NCBI GenBank assembly: GCA_963774555.1
Contig: CAVZFL010000002.1
Coordinates: 434,001 to 498,000, forward strand
DNA: 64,000 nt
Source of the DNA: VRUE01 sp963774555
GTDB lineage: Bacteria; Actinomycetota; Thermoleophilia; Solirubrobacterales; 70-9
Direction of reading: 5' to 3'
A program made the translations under genes and the position numbers. The notes beneath the pieces were generated by a model, which was not told the origin of the DNA, did not search any database, and worked only from the letters and a program-made list of their open reading frames with translations. This document shows positions 1 through 9,081 of this stretch, one piece after another (positions within the stretch are counted from its first letter, which is position 1; each line of letters opens with the position of its first letter).

Positions 1-5
1 CCGGA

Positions 6-2502
6 CTAGCGAACGACGAGATTGACCAGCTTGCCGGGCACGACGATCTCCTTGACGACCTCTTTGCCGTCGAGGAAGCGGGCGACCTTCTCGCTCTCGC
101 GGGCGAGGCGCAGCAGCTCGTCCTTGGGCGCCTCGGCCTCGGCCTCGATCCGGTCGCGCAGCTTGCCGTTGACCTGGACGACGAGGGTCACGGTGTCGCT
201 CGCCAGCAGCGCCGGGTCGGCTTCGGGCCAGGGCTGCTCCCAGACCCGGCCGCCCTCGAGGCGCTGCCAGATCTCGGCGCCGAGGTGAGGGGCGAAGGGG
301 AAGACGAGCGATGCCGCCGTCGCGGTCGCGAATCGCACCGCGGCCGTGCCCTCGGGCGCCGCGTAGAGGCCGTCCTTGAGCCGGTAGGCCTCGTTGATCA
401 GCTCCATCATCGCGGCGATCGCCGTGTTGAACTGGAAGCCGCGCTGGAAGTCGCGGGTCACCTTGTCGATCGCCCAGTGGGCCTTGGCGAGCAGCGTGCG
501 CGCGTCGCCCTCGGCGGCGCCGGCGTCCAGCTCCGCAGCCCCCATCGGCCCGACCTCCTCGCAGAGGCGCCAGAGCCGGGAGAGGAAGCGGTTGACGCCC
601 TCCACTCCCTCGTCGGCCCAGTCGGCGTCGCGCTCGGGCGGCCCCATGAAGCAGATGTAGGTGCGGGCCGTGTCGGCGCCGTAGCGCTCGACGTAGTCGG
701 CGGGGCTGACCGTGTTGCCGCGCGACTTCGACATCTTGGCGCCGTCGCGGGTGATCATCCCCTGGGCGAAGAGGTTGGCGAAGGGCTCCTGCACGTCGAG
801 CTGGCCGACGATCGGCGAGCGCCTTGGTGAAGAAGCGCGCGTACATCAGGTGCAGGATCGCGTGCTCGACCCCGCCGATGTACTGGTCGACCGGCAGCCA
901 GTGGTCGGCCGCGGCGCGATCCCAGGCGGCGCTCTCGTTGCCCGGGTCGAGGTAGCGGATGAAGTACCAGGAGGAGTCGACGAAGGTGTCCATCGTGTCG
1001 GTCTCGCGGCGCGCCGGCGCGCCGCAGCGCGGGCACTCGGTCGCGACCCAGTCCTCGGCCGCGGCCAAGCGGGCTCTTGCCCTGCGGCGCGTAGTCGTCG
1101 ACCTCCGGCAGCTCGACCGGCAGCTGCTCGTCGGGCACCGGCACCATCCCGCACTCATCGCAGTAGACGATCGGGATCGGCGCGCCCCAGTAGCGCTGGC
1201 GCGAGACCAGCCAGTCGCGCAGGCGGTAGTTGACGGCGGATTCGCCGCGGCCCTCGGCGGCGAGCCAGGCGACGATCTCCTCGTAGGCCTCGCGGTTGCC
1301 CTTGCCGTCGAAGCGCCCTGAGCCGGTCATCGGGCCGTCGCCGGGATAGGGCAGGCCCACGTCGTCGCGGGCGACCTCGGGATCGCTCGCCCTCGATCAC
1401 GCGGCGGATCGGCAGCTCGAAGGCCTTGGCGAACTCGTAGTCGCGCTCGTCGTGGCCGGGCACGGCCATGATCGCGCCGGTGCCGTACTCCATCAGCACG
1501 TAGTCGGCGACGAACATCGGGATCTCCTCGCCGTTGACCGGGTTGACGACGCTGCGCCCGAGCGGCACGCCGGTCTTCTCGCGATCCTCGGCGCCGCGTT
1601 CCTCGGCCGACTCGCGGGCGGCGCGGTCGACGTACTCGCGCACCGCGTCCTCGGCCGGGGTGCCGGCGACCAGCCGCTCCAGCTCGGGGTGCTCGGGGGC
1701 GAGGACGAAGAAGGTGGCGCCGAAGAGGGTGTCGGGACGGGTGGTGAAGACGGGGAAGTCGAGCTCGAGCTGCTCGCAGCGGAAGGTCACCTCGGCTCCC
1801 TCGGAGCGGCCGATCCAGTTGCGCTGCATCGTGATCACGTGCTCGGGCCAGGACTCGAGCCGGTCGAAGTCGGCGAGCAGGCGCTCGGCGTAGTCGGTGA
1901 TCCTGAAGAACCACTGCTCGAGCTTGCGTTGGATCGACCTCGCGTGCCGCAGCGCTCGCAGCGGCCGTCGACGACCTGCTCGTTGGCGAGCACGGTGGCG
2001 TCCTTGGGACACCACTGCACGGGCGCCTCGGTCGCGGTAGGCGAGGCCGCGCTCGAAGAGCTGCAGGAAGATCCACTGGGTCCAGCGGTAGTACTCGGGC
2101 GTGTGGGTGGCCAGTTCGCGCGACCAGTCGATCGAGATTCCCCACTCGCGGAACTGGCGCTGGAAGGAGGCGATCGAGCGCTCGGTCGCCTCGCGCGGCG
2201 GCTCGCCGGTCTTGATCGCGTTGTTCTCCGCCGGCAGGCCGAAGGAGTCGTAGCCCATCGGGTGGATCACCTCGAAGCCGTGGCGGCGGCGGAAGTGGGC
2301 GATCGCGTCGCCGACGGCGTAGGTCTTCAGGTGGCCGACGTGCGGTTCGCCCGAGGGGTAGGGCAGCATCTCGAGCACGTAGGACTTCGGCTTGGAGTCC
2401 TCGATAGCCGGGCTGGCCGGGATTGGCGACCTCCCAGGTCTTCTCCTCGGCCCAGACCCGCTGCCACTTCGCCTCGATCTCCGTCGGGTCGTATCCGGCC
2501 AT
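6..2502 (-). CDS. leuS: Leucyl-tRNA synthetase (frame broken by consensus errors)
   Basis: Charges tRNA-Leu with leucine in the cytoplasm. About 832 codons, the normal bacterial length, from the ATG at 2502 to a TAG at 6-8. The class I HIGH box reads EPHVGH near residue 50 and the second signature KMSKS lies near residue 590; the QWFF and TGSGRF landmarks are also present. The reading frame breaks near 2420, 2030, 1940 (twice), 1385, 1070 and 820. Dropping one base at each point restores conserved sequence across all domains, so the gene is probably intact in the cell. The adjacent gene in the same direction starts upstream at 3226. No T-box or leader is visible in the short gap before the start. 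Confidence 0.93.
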
Positions 2503-2518
2503 TGGACCGGCGATCTTC

Positions 2519-3226
2519 TCAGACGGCCGGGGAGAGGGCTTCGAGGATGTGAGGCCAGACGTAGACCTCGATCGTCGCTGCAACGACGAGGGCCGGGATC
2601 GCGATCAGGACGGTGACGAAGGTGGCGGCGAGCAGCTGGTTCCACTCGCCGCGGCGACTGGCGATCAGCCAGGCTGCCAGGGGCAGGAAGAGGGCGGTCA
2701 GCTCGAGCAGGGCGTGCGGAAGGACGCTGAGCAGGAGGACGCCGATCGAGATGTGCAGCTGGTGGGAGATCGTCGAGCCCTGGAAGCCGAGGTAGAGCGC
2801 CTGGGTCGAGAGCGAGAAGAGGGTGACGGCGCAGACGAAGAGGATCGCCAGCTCCCCCGCCTTGACGTGGATCCAGCGTGAGATGCCGCTGCGCTGCGCG
2901 GCGGCGATCGGCATCGAGGCGCCGGCAATGAAGCCGGCGACGCAGGCGGTGGCGTGCAGGGCGAGGACGAGCGAGTTGCGCCAGAGGATCGGCAGCAGGT
3001 CACCGGGGCTGGATGGTTCGGTCAGGCCGGGCAGGTGGATCGGTGTGAGGTCGGGCGTCAGCAGCCCGGCGACGACCCAGACCGCCCCGAGCAGGACCAG
3101 AGCGATCGCCAGACTGAGCGCCGCCCAGGCCCGCAGAACCCGCCAGTGGCCCCCACTCCAGGCATCCAGCGCCAACCGCGTGTCCCGCATCCCGTGCGAG
3201 AAGACATGCGAGTTCGCAGCGTTCAT
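2519..3226 (-). CDS. Stage II sporulation protein M-like membrane protein
   Basis: A 235-residue integral membrane protein with about five hydrophobic segments (roughly residues 35-60, 85-110, 120-145, 158-185 and 195-225). The pattern RNSLVLAL followed by GFIAGAS, and later LPHALLEL, resembles the SpoIIM family, which in sporulating firmicutes is part of the engulfment machinery. Homologues are widespread in non-sporulating actinobacteria, where their role is unknown. The ATG at 3226 gives a short cytosolic N-terminus. It ends 17 bp before the leuS start, so it may be cotranscribed with leuS. Frame intact, in contrast to leuS. Assignment rests on family resemblance only. Confidence 0.6.
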   Translation of the reverse strand: MNAANSHVFSHGMRDTRLALDAWSGGHWRVLRAWAALSLAIALVLLGAVWVVAGLLTPDLTPIHLPGLTEPSSPGDLLPILWRNSLVLALHATACVAGFIAGASMPIAAAQRSGISRWIHVKAGELAILFVCAVTLFSLSTQALYLGFQGSTISHQLHISIGVLLLSVLPHALLELTALFLPLAAWLIASRRGEWNQLLAATFVTVLIAIPALVVAATIEVYVWPHILEALSPAV

Positions 3227-3253
3227 CGCTAGGTCATCGGCAAGCGGGGGCGG

Positions 3254-3397
3254 CTATTTGAGGACTGCGGGGCCGAGGCGGGCATAGGGCTTGCCGCGAC
3301 GGCGGATCAGGATCTCCGTCCCACCGGCTGCGCGCTCCATGTAATAGCCGAAATGGTTGCGGAACTTATGAGCGCCGACCTCTTCGGAAACCGGCAG
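3254..3397 (-). pseudogene. Phd/YefM-type antitoxin fragment downstream of tRNA-Ala
   Basis: The last 47 codons of the open frame that crosses tRNA-Ala resemble the short prevent-host-death antitoxins: SEEVGAHKFRNHFGYYMERA followed by EILIRRRGKPYARL. In that frame there is no ATG, GTG or TTG between the tRNA and this segment; the first possible start is a CTG at 3397. No toxin gene lies next to it. It may be a remnant, or a very short antitoxin translated from a weak start. Confidence 0.45.
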
Positions 3398-3895
3398 GTC
3401 GGACTCAACATCAAGAGTGGAGCTGGGGGGATTCGAACCCCCGGCCTCTACCGTGCCACGGTAGCGCTCTGCCAGCTGAGCTACAGCCCCAAGGCGGTAC
3501 TTGTCGGCGAAGTGTAGTGCGGCCCGCTGTCCGTTTCTCGCTGGCGCGAGGCGCAGCTGTATCGCCCAACGACCGTCAACCAGCTCGATTGGAATCAGAA
3601 AGCTGTGATCGAGGTCGGAGCAATAGGCACCAATGGCGTCTACTTCAGCTGCGGAGTAGTTACGTCGGATAAAGCCATCGGGGCCGCGCCGGTTCCGCGC
3701 CAAACTGATCGCCACAACATCCCCTTCCTTCTTCGCCCATTTGCACTGGACCCGAAGTAGACGACCGGCGACACCAATGACCAGGTCATAAGGCTCGTGC
3801 TCGGTAAGCGGCTTGAGCACGGACAGTCCGAGCCGCGCGGCCTCGGTAGCGATGGCCAGCTCGGCAACGTTTCCCTTGTGGTTCGGATTGTCCAC
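3254..3895 (-). CDS. PD-(D/E)XK endonuclease of group I intron type, frame runs through tRNA-Ala
   Basis: A 213-codon open frame from an ATG at 3895. Residues 1-135 look like the PD-(D/E)XK nuclease family related to group I intron homing endonucleases such as I-Ssp6803I: Glu12 in GNVAELAI, Asp37 in YDLVIG and the Gln50-x-Lys52 pair in VQCKWA are in the expected order. The frame then passes straight through the tRNA-Ala gene on the same strand (codons about 136-160, giving the tell-tale AVAQLAER and GGSNPPSS translation) and continues into a Phd-like tail. Codon use is less GC-biased than in neighbours, suggesting transfer. The true protein probably ends within or just after the tRNA; the nuclease call is moderate and the extent uncertain. 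Confidence 0.6.
   Translation of the reverse strand: MDNPNHKGNVAELAIATEAARLGLSVLKPLTEHEPYDLVIGVAGRLLRVQCKWAKKEGDVVAISLARNRRGPDGFIRRNYSAAEVDAIGAYCSDLDHSFLIPIELVDGRWAIQLRLAPARNGQRAALHFADKYRLGAVAQLAERYRGTVEAGGSNPPSSTLDVESDLPVSEEVGAHKFRNHFGYYMERAAGGTEILIRRRGKPYARLGPAVLK
3418..3490 (-). tRNA. tRNA-Ala (anticodon GGC)
   Basis: A complete cloverleaf of 73 nt on the minus strand. The acceptor arms are GGGGCTG and CAGCTCC, the D arm contains TAGCTCAGCTGGCAGAGC, the anticodon stem CTACC/GGTAG encloses the loop GTGGCAC (anticodon GGC), and the T arm carries GGTTCGAATCC-type sequence. Discriminator A; CCA is not encoded. The gene lies inside a longer open frame in the same direction. Confidence 0.96.
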
Positions 3896-3972
3896 GCGCC
3901 CGATCCTTCAGGGTCGGGACCCGCGGATCAAGGCTCAAATGCGCCAATAGTGCGACGACTTCGTGAAATTTC

Positions 3973-5154
3973 TCAGCGGCCCGCTGGCTTGAGCACGCGG
4001 AACTCGATACCGGCGGTTTGCAGGCGCGCAGTCAGTGAGTCGCCCATCGCCTGTGCCGTGGTGACATGCCCAGCGGTCTCCGGCAGGTCGTCGAAGGCCA
4101 GGCAGAGGGCCGACTCGGCCAGCATCTTGGCGGTCTCGGTGTAACCGGGGTCGCCTCCCGTCACCTCGGTGACGACGCGCCTGCCGCCACCCTCGCCGAC
4201 GAAGGTGACCTTGAACCAGGCGTTGGCGCGGGTCTCCTCGCTGGGCCCCTCGCCTGGAGACGGCACTTTGTCCAACAGCAGCTTGCGTGTCGGTGGCAGC
4301 TGCGCGAGCACGAAGGCGACGCCGGCCCCGCCGGCAACGGCGGCGATCGAGCTCAGGTGCTTGGCGACCGCGTTGTGCCCGTAGCGGAAGTCCGGGCCGT
4401 AGCGATCGAGAGCCGCCGCCGAGCGGCGGACGACCGGCCCGTCGATCGTCGGCAGCGGCACCACCCAGCCACCGAGGTTGGCGTCGCGGCGCACCCGCAC
4501 GGGCGCCATGCCGACCTTCCGGCCAGCCGGGCGCTGCTCGCGCTGACGACGCTGCCTCGCCGCGCTCACCGTCTGCCACGCCCGGGCAAGCCCGTTGACG
4601 GCAGAGTGGTAGGAGCCACCGGAGAACTGCCCGCCCACCCGCGCGTAGCCGTTGACCGTCAGCGGCACGCCCTCGGGCAGCTGCTTCACCGTGAAGTAGG
4701 CGCCGAGGTCATGCGGGATCGAGTCGAAGCCGCAGCAGTGGACGAGCCTGGCGCCGCTGCGCTTCGCCTGCTCGTGGTAGCCGAGCCACATCCGGTCGAC
4801 GAACTCGGGCTCGCCGGTGAGGTCGGCGTAGTCGGTCCCGGCGGCGGCGCAGGCCGCGACAAGCGGCTCGCCGTAGAGCGCGTAGGGCCCGACGGTCGTG
4901 GCCACGACCTTCGCCGCCTCCGCGACCCTCGCCAGCGCTGCCGAGTCAGCTGCATCGGCAAGCAACAGATCAGGCGCCGGAACCTCCGCCGTTTCGAGCC
5001 TCTCGCGAACGGCCTCGAGCTTGGCCTGATTGCGCCCGGCCAGCGCCCATCTCAACCCTGTGGGTCCGTTCGCGGCCAGATAGCTGGCGGTCAGGCCGCC
5101 GGTGAACCCCGTCGCGCCAAAGAGCGCCAGGTCGTATCGCCGCTCGCTGGCCAT
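3973..5154 (-). CDS. Saccharopine dehydrogenase-like / trans-acting enoyl reductase family protein
   Basis: A 393-residue protein starting MASERRYDLALFGATGFTGG, a Rossmann NAD(P)-binding glycine motif (GATGFTG) at residues 13-19. The overall pattern (AGRNQAKL after strand 2, VVATTVGPYALYGEPLVAAC, HCCGFDSIPHDLG) matches the saccharopine dehydrogenase-like family, which includes mycobacterial trans-acting enoyl reductases acting on lipid intermediates. The actual substrate cannot be told from sequence. Single intact frame; divergent from the following gene with a 77-bp gap. It has no obvious partner polyketide synthase in the window. Confidence 0.75.
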   Translation of the reverse strand: MASERRYDLALFGATGFTGGLTASYLAANGPTGLRWALAGRNQAKLEAVRERLETAEVPAPDLLLADAADSAALARVAEAAKVVATTVGPYALYGEPLVAACAAAGTDYADLTGEPEFVDRMWLGYHEQAKRSGARLVHCCGFDSIPHDLGAYFTVKQLPEGVPLTVNGYARVGGQFSGGSYHSAVNGLARAWQTVSAARQRRQREQRPAGRKVGMAPVRVRRDANLGGWVVPLPTIDGPVVRRSAAALDRYGPDFRYGHNAVAKHLSSIAAVAGGAGVAFVLAQLPPTRKLLLDKVPSPGEGPSEETRANAWFKVTFVGEGGGRRVVTEVTGGDPGYTETAKMLAESALCLAFDDLPETAGHVTTAQAMGDSLTARLQTAGIEFRVLKPAGR

Positions 5155-5231
5155 GGCCGCGCATTCTTGCGCAGACCGCTCGATCCTCCCAGCTGACCAA
5201 ATTGGCGACCAGGAGCGCTACGGTCCCGCTC

Positions 5232-6937
5232 ATGTCCCGGCCCATCCTCCTTGCCGTCGACGAGAGCGAGAGCTCGCTCCGCGAGATCGAACGCGAGCTG
5301 CGCGATCGCTACGAGCGCCACTACCGGATCGTCTGCCTCGACTCGGCGCCCGAGGCCGAAGCGGAGCTGGAGCGACTGGCCGACGCGGGCGAGGAGGTGG
5401 CGCTGGTCTTCGCCGGCCACTCGCTCGCGCGACACGCCGGGAAGCGAGCTGCTCGGCGGGGTGCGAAAGCACCATCCGCAGGCACAGCGCGGCCTCCTGA
5501 TCGACTACGCCAGCTGGGGCGTCGGCGCGACCGCGGAGGCGATCTTCACGGCGATGGCGCGGCGCCAGATCGACTACTACCTGATCCGCCCCACTCGCAT
5601 CCCCGACGAGCTGTTCCACCAGGCGGTCTCGACCTTCCTGCTCGAGTGGGCGCACGCCCAGCGGTTCTCCGCGCACACCGTGCACATCATCGGCGAGTCG
5701 TGGACGGGGCGGGCCCATGAGCTGCGCGAGGTGCTCGGCAGGTGCGCCCTCCCCCACACCTTCTGCCTCGCCGACTCGCCGGAAGGGCGCTCGCTTGTCG
5801 CCGAGGCCGGCGACGAGAAGCCGCTGCCGTTGGTGGTGTTCCCCGACGGTCAGGTCCTCGCCGATCCGAGCAACGCCGAGCTGACGATCGCGGCGGGCGG
5901 ACCGGTGGAGCCCGCAGGGCCGCGACTTCGACCTGGTCATCGTCGGCGCCGGGCCCGCCGGGCTCTCGGCCGCGGTCTACGGCGCCTCCGAAGGCTTCAG
6001 CACCCTCGTCATCGACGAGGGCGGGATCGGCGGACAGGCGACCCTGAGCTCGCTGATCCGCAACTACCTGGGCTTCCCGCGCGGCATCAGCGGGCGGCGA
6101 CTGGCCGAGGACGCCTACGAGCAGGCATGGGTCTTCGGGGCGCAGTTCGCCTTCATGCAGAGGGCGACCAGCCTGCAGCCGCGAAGGCGAGCGCATCGTC
6201 GTCGGCCTTTCCGACTTCCGCCGACGTCAGCGCCCGCGCGGTGATCCTCGCGACCGGCGCCGCCTACCGCCGACTCGAGGTCGAGGATCTCGAGGCCCTG
6301 GCCGTGAACGGCGCCGGGGTCTTCTACGGCGGCCCCGCGACGGAGGCACCGGCGATGGTCGACCGGGATGTCTTCGTCGTCGGCGGCGCCAACTCAGCGG
6401 GGCAGGCCGCCCTGCACCTGGCCGAATACGCGCGGCGGGTGACGCTCGTGGTCCGCGCCGACTCGCTCGCGGCCGGCATGTCGCACTACCTCGTGCAGCA
6501 GGTCGAGGCGGCGCCGAACATCGAGGTCCGACTCGGGACCGAGGTCGTCGGCGGCGGCGGCGACGACTGGCTCGAGCGGCTGACGTTGCGCGACCGCGCG
6601 ACGGCGCGGTCGAAGACGGTCGACGCCCATGCGCTCTTCCTGATGATCGGCGCCCGACCCAACACCGACTGGCTGCCCGACGGAGGTCCTGCGTGACGCC
6701 GGCGGCTTCATCCGCACCGGCGCCGAGCTGGCCGAGACGCCCGCCTGGCCGCTCGAGCGCGCTCCGTTCTCGCTCGAGACCAGCATGCCGGGAGTGTTCG
6801 CCGTCGGCGATGTCCGCGACGGCTCGATGAACCGCGTCGCCTCGGCGGTCGGCGAGGGCTCGATCGCGGTTCGGCTGGTCCACGACCTGTTCGCAGCCGA
6901 GCGACGCGCCTCGCACGAACCTCCCGTCAGCCGATAG
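5232..6937 (+). CDS. Fused receiver-like / thioredoxin reductase-type FAD oxidoreductase (frameshifted)
   Basis: About 565 codons from an ATG at 5232 to a TAG at 6935-6937. Residues 1-125 resemble a response-regulator or sensory domain (RPILLAVDESESSLREIERE). The next part, with GESWTGRAHELREVL, is thioredoxin-like. From about residue 230 there is an FAD domain (DLVIVGAGPAGLSAAVYGAS, then GIGGQAT) and an NAD(P) domain (VFVVGGANSAGQAALHLAEY, ending GVFAVGDVRDG). The redox-active CxxC of classical thioredoxin reductase is absent; the region reads VFYGGPATEAP. The frame shifts near 5445, 5921, 6180, 6215 and 6680, each fitted by one extra base. Fusions of this type are common in actinobacteria; the electron acceptor is unknown. 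Confidence 0.8.
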
Positions 6938-6947
6938 CAGAGCCGCT

Positions 6948-7235
6948 TCAGGTGAGCGTTCGCTCGACCTTCACCTCGCACATGTCCACCGATGCACGAG
7001 TACCGGGCGTCTCCGATGAATCCATCGCGCTGAACACTTTGGCTCCGGCCTCCATGTCCTCTGCACTCTCGAACTGCTGAAGGACCACAGCCGTCCCCTG
7101 CGCCTGATCGAACAAGATCTTGAGGCCCGTGGCGGGCACGCCGGGGGGTGGTCCGTCGGACTCCTCGATGCGGGCAAGGAGCTCCTCCATCCGCTCTGCA
7201 GATACGTCGGTGAACCTGACGGTACGTACATACAT
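6948..7235 (-). CDS. Small conserved protein, possibly of the dimeric alpha+beta barrel (ABM-like) class
   Basis: 95 residues from the ATG at 7235 (MYVRTVRF). The beta-alpha-beta pattern (RTVRFTDVSAERMEELLARI, AVVLQQFESAEDMEAG) suggests the ferredoxin-like dimeric barrel of antibiotic-biosynthesis monooxygenase-like proteins, but no catalytic residue is recognisable. Possible start codons further upstream add only low-complexity sequence, so the short form is preferred. Convergent with the oxidoreductase at 5232, ending 11 bp from it. Function unknown. Confidence 0.55.
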   Translation of the reverse strand: MYVRTVRFTDVSAERMEELLARIEESDGPPPGVPATGLKILFDQAQGTAVVLQQFESAEDMEAGAKVFSAMDSSETPGTRASVDMCEVKVERTLT

Positions 7236-7381
7236 GACAGCGACCTCCTGATCGTGGGATACCGACCATAATCGGTCCGCCCCGGGCCGTCGAGTCGTCG
7301 GCCCCGGTCGCTTGGTGAATCGGCTGCTGGTAGTTTCTGCCGGCATGAGCTGCAGTCGCCCTGAGCTGTGGTGCGACGCCC

Positions 7382-8821
7382 GTGAGCAGGGCGGCGGGGG
7401 CTGAGCTGAGGGTGACCAGGATCGTCGTGTTGGGCGGTGGGGTGTGTGGGCTGGCGTCAGGGCTGATGCTGGCGCGCGACGGGCACGAGGTAACGGTGCT
7501 CGAGCGCGACGCGGATCCAGTGCCGGAGTCCGTAGATGAGGCGTGGGAGGGGTGGTCCCGCGAGGGCGTGACCCAGTTCCGTATGGCTCATTTCCTGCAG
7601 CCCGCGGGTAGCGCGGTGCTGGAGCAGGAGCTCCCCGACGTGTTCGATGGACTCGTCGCGGCGGGCGCGATGCGTCTGGACATGCTCGGGCTGATGCCCC
7701 CCAACCTGGCCGATGGCGACCCACGGTCAGACGATGAACGGTTCGTCACCTACACCGCTCGCCGCCCGGTGTTCGAGCAGGTCCTGGGAGCGGCGGCAGA
7801 GGACGAGCCCGGCCTGGAGATGCGGCGCGGCGTGACCGTGAAGGAGCCGATCATTCAGACCGGCAACGGGACGCCGCACGTGACCGGCGTTAGCCTCGAC
7901 TCGGGCGAGACGCTGCAGGCCGATCTCATAGTTGACGCGATGGGCCGGGGCTCGCAGCTGCCGCGCTGGTGCAGCGATGCGAACATCGGGCCTCTGCACG
8001 AGGAGTCCGAGGATTCGGGGTTCATCTACTACGGCCGGTTCTTCCGCTCAGCGGACGGCTCGACGCCACCGCCCTACGGTCCTCTGCTGGCGCCGATCGG
8101 GACCTTCTCGATCCTGACTCTCCCGTCGGACAACGGCACCTGGGCGGTGACCACCTACATCTCGAGCGGAGACCAGCCGCTGAAGCGGATGCGCGATCCC
8201 GACGCGTGGAGGGCCGTCATCGAGGCGTGCCCAGCGCATGCGCACTGGCTGGAGGGTGAGCCGATCAGCGACCTGATGGCGATGGGCGGTGTGATCGACC
8301 GCTACCGCCGCCCGCTGTACGACGGGCGGCCCGTGCTCACCGGCATCGCCCTGCTCGGCGACGCCTGCGCATGCACCAACCCCTCGCTCGGTCGCGGTAT
8401 CACCCTCGGACTGGCACACGCCCAGGCCCTGCGCGAGGTCGTCAGCTCGCATTTGGAGGATCCGCTGGAGTTCGCACAGGCGTGGGACGAGGCCACCGAG
8501 GCGCGGCTGACCCCCTGGTACCGGGAGACGGTCGCCGAGGACCGCAGCCGGCTGAGCGAGATCGAGGCGCTGCGCCAGGGATTGGAGCCACCGCAGCCGA
8601 GTGACCCATCGCAGGCCCTTCGAGGAGCGCTTCTCGCGGCGATGCTGCATGACCCTGACCTCTTCAAGGCCTTCCTGGAGTCCCGCACCTGCCTGACGCC
8701 GCTGAGTGAGACCTTCGCGCAGGACGGGGTGCCCGAGCGCATTCTCGAGCTGGCGGGCCAGCACGAGCGCCTGCAGATACCAGGCCCTGACCGCGAGGAG
8801 TTGCTGCAGCTGCTCGCTTGA
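7382..8821 (+). CDS. FAD-dependent monooxygenase-like oxidoreductase
   Basis: 479 residues from a GTG at 7382; the FAD-binding Rossmann motif VVLGGGVCGLASGLMLARDG begins at about residue 16, followed by the ribose-binding acidic residue in VTVLERD. Further in, GIALLGDACACTNPSLGRGI is the FAD GD motif of the flavin hydroxylase class. Family members oxidise aromatic or isoprenoid substrates; the substrate is not predictable here. Single intact frame and more mixed codon use than leuS or fusA2. The GTG start could be replaced by the internal GTG just before TRIVVLGG. Confidence 0.75.
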   Translation: MSRAAGAELRVTRIVVLGGGVCGLASGLMLARDGHEVTVLERDADPVPESVDEAWEGWSREGVTQFRMAHFLQPAGSAVLEQELPDVFDGLVAAGAMRLDMLGLMPPNLADGDPRSDDERFVTYTARRPVFEQVLGAAAEDEPGLEMRRGVTVKEPIIQTGNGTPHVTGVSLDSGETLQADLIVDAMGRGSQLPRWCSDANIGPLHEESEDSGFIYYGRFFRSADGSTPPPYGPLLAPIGTFSILTLPSDNGTWAVTTYISSGDQPLKRMRDPDAWRAVIEACPAHAHWLEGEPISDLMAMGGVIDRYRRPLYDGRPVLTGIALLGDACACTNPSLGRGITLGLAHAQALREVVSSHLEDPLEFAQAWDEATEARLTPWYRETVAEDRSRLSEIEALRQGLEPPQPSDPSQALRGALLAAMLHDPDLFKAFLESRTCLTPLSETFAQDGVPERILELAGQHERLQIPGPDREELLQLLA

Positions 8822-8875
8822 GATGCGGTGAACGCTGCGGCCGAGCGACGCCTACATGCAGGGCATTCGCGAAAA

Positions 8876-8950
8876 AGCGGCTGAAGGGATTCGAACCCTC
8901 GACCTTCTGCATGGCAAGCAGACGCTCTAGCCAGCTGAGCTACAGCCGCA
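8876..8950 (-). tRNA. tRNA-Gly (anticodon GCC)
   Basis: Complete 75-nt cloverleaf on the minus strand: acceptor GCGGCTG/CAGCCGC, D arm TAGCTCAGCTGGCTAGAGC, anticodon stem TCTGC/GCAGA around the loop TTGCCAT (GCC), and the T loop GGTTCGAATCC. CCA not encoded. It follows the convergent oxidoreductase gene by 54 bp. Confidence 0.96.
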
Positions 8951-9007
8951 CGGATTGGCGAGTATAGCTGCGGGGTATCGGTCTGGTGCAGGAAGGGCTC
9001 TTCTGGG

Positions 9008-9029
9008 GACTACTTAAAATTTGGTAGTC
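9008..9029. promoter_or_regulatory. Palindromic operator-like element upstream of serine protease
   Basis: An inverted repeat with arms GACTAC and GTAGTC separated by 10 AT-rich bases, about 53 bp upstream of the protease ATG. The same element, 18 of 21 central positions identical, recurs at 11394-11416 in front of a decayed copy of the same gene. It is probably a promoter or a regulator site; which protein binds it cannot be told. Confidence 0.5.
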
Positions 9030-9081
9030 TCTTTTTATTCTCGATGGACGGTTGCCGGTCCCGCGAATCAAGGAGGGTTCG

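Noticed and set aside
8664..8912. Small minus-strand protein starting MQKVEGSNPF
   Set aside because: This is the translation of the tRNA-Gly T arm followed by antisense of the oxidoreductase gene; not a real gene.
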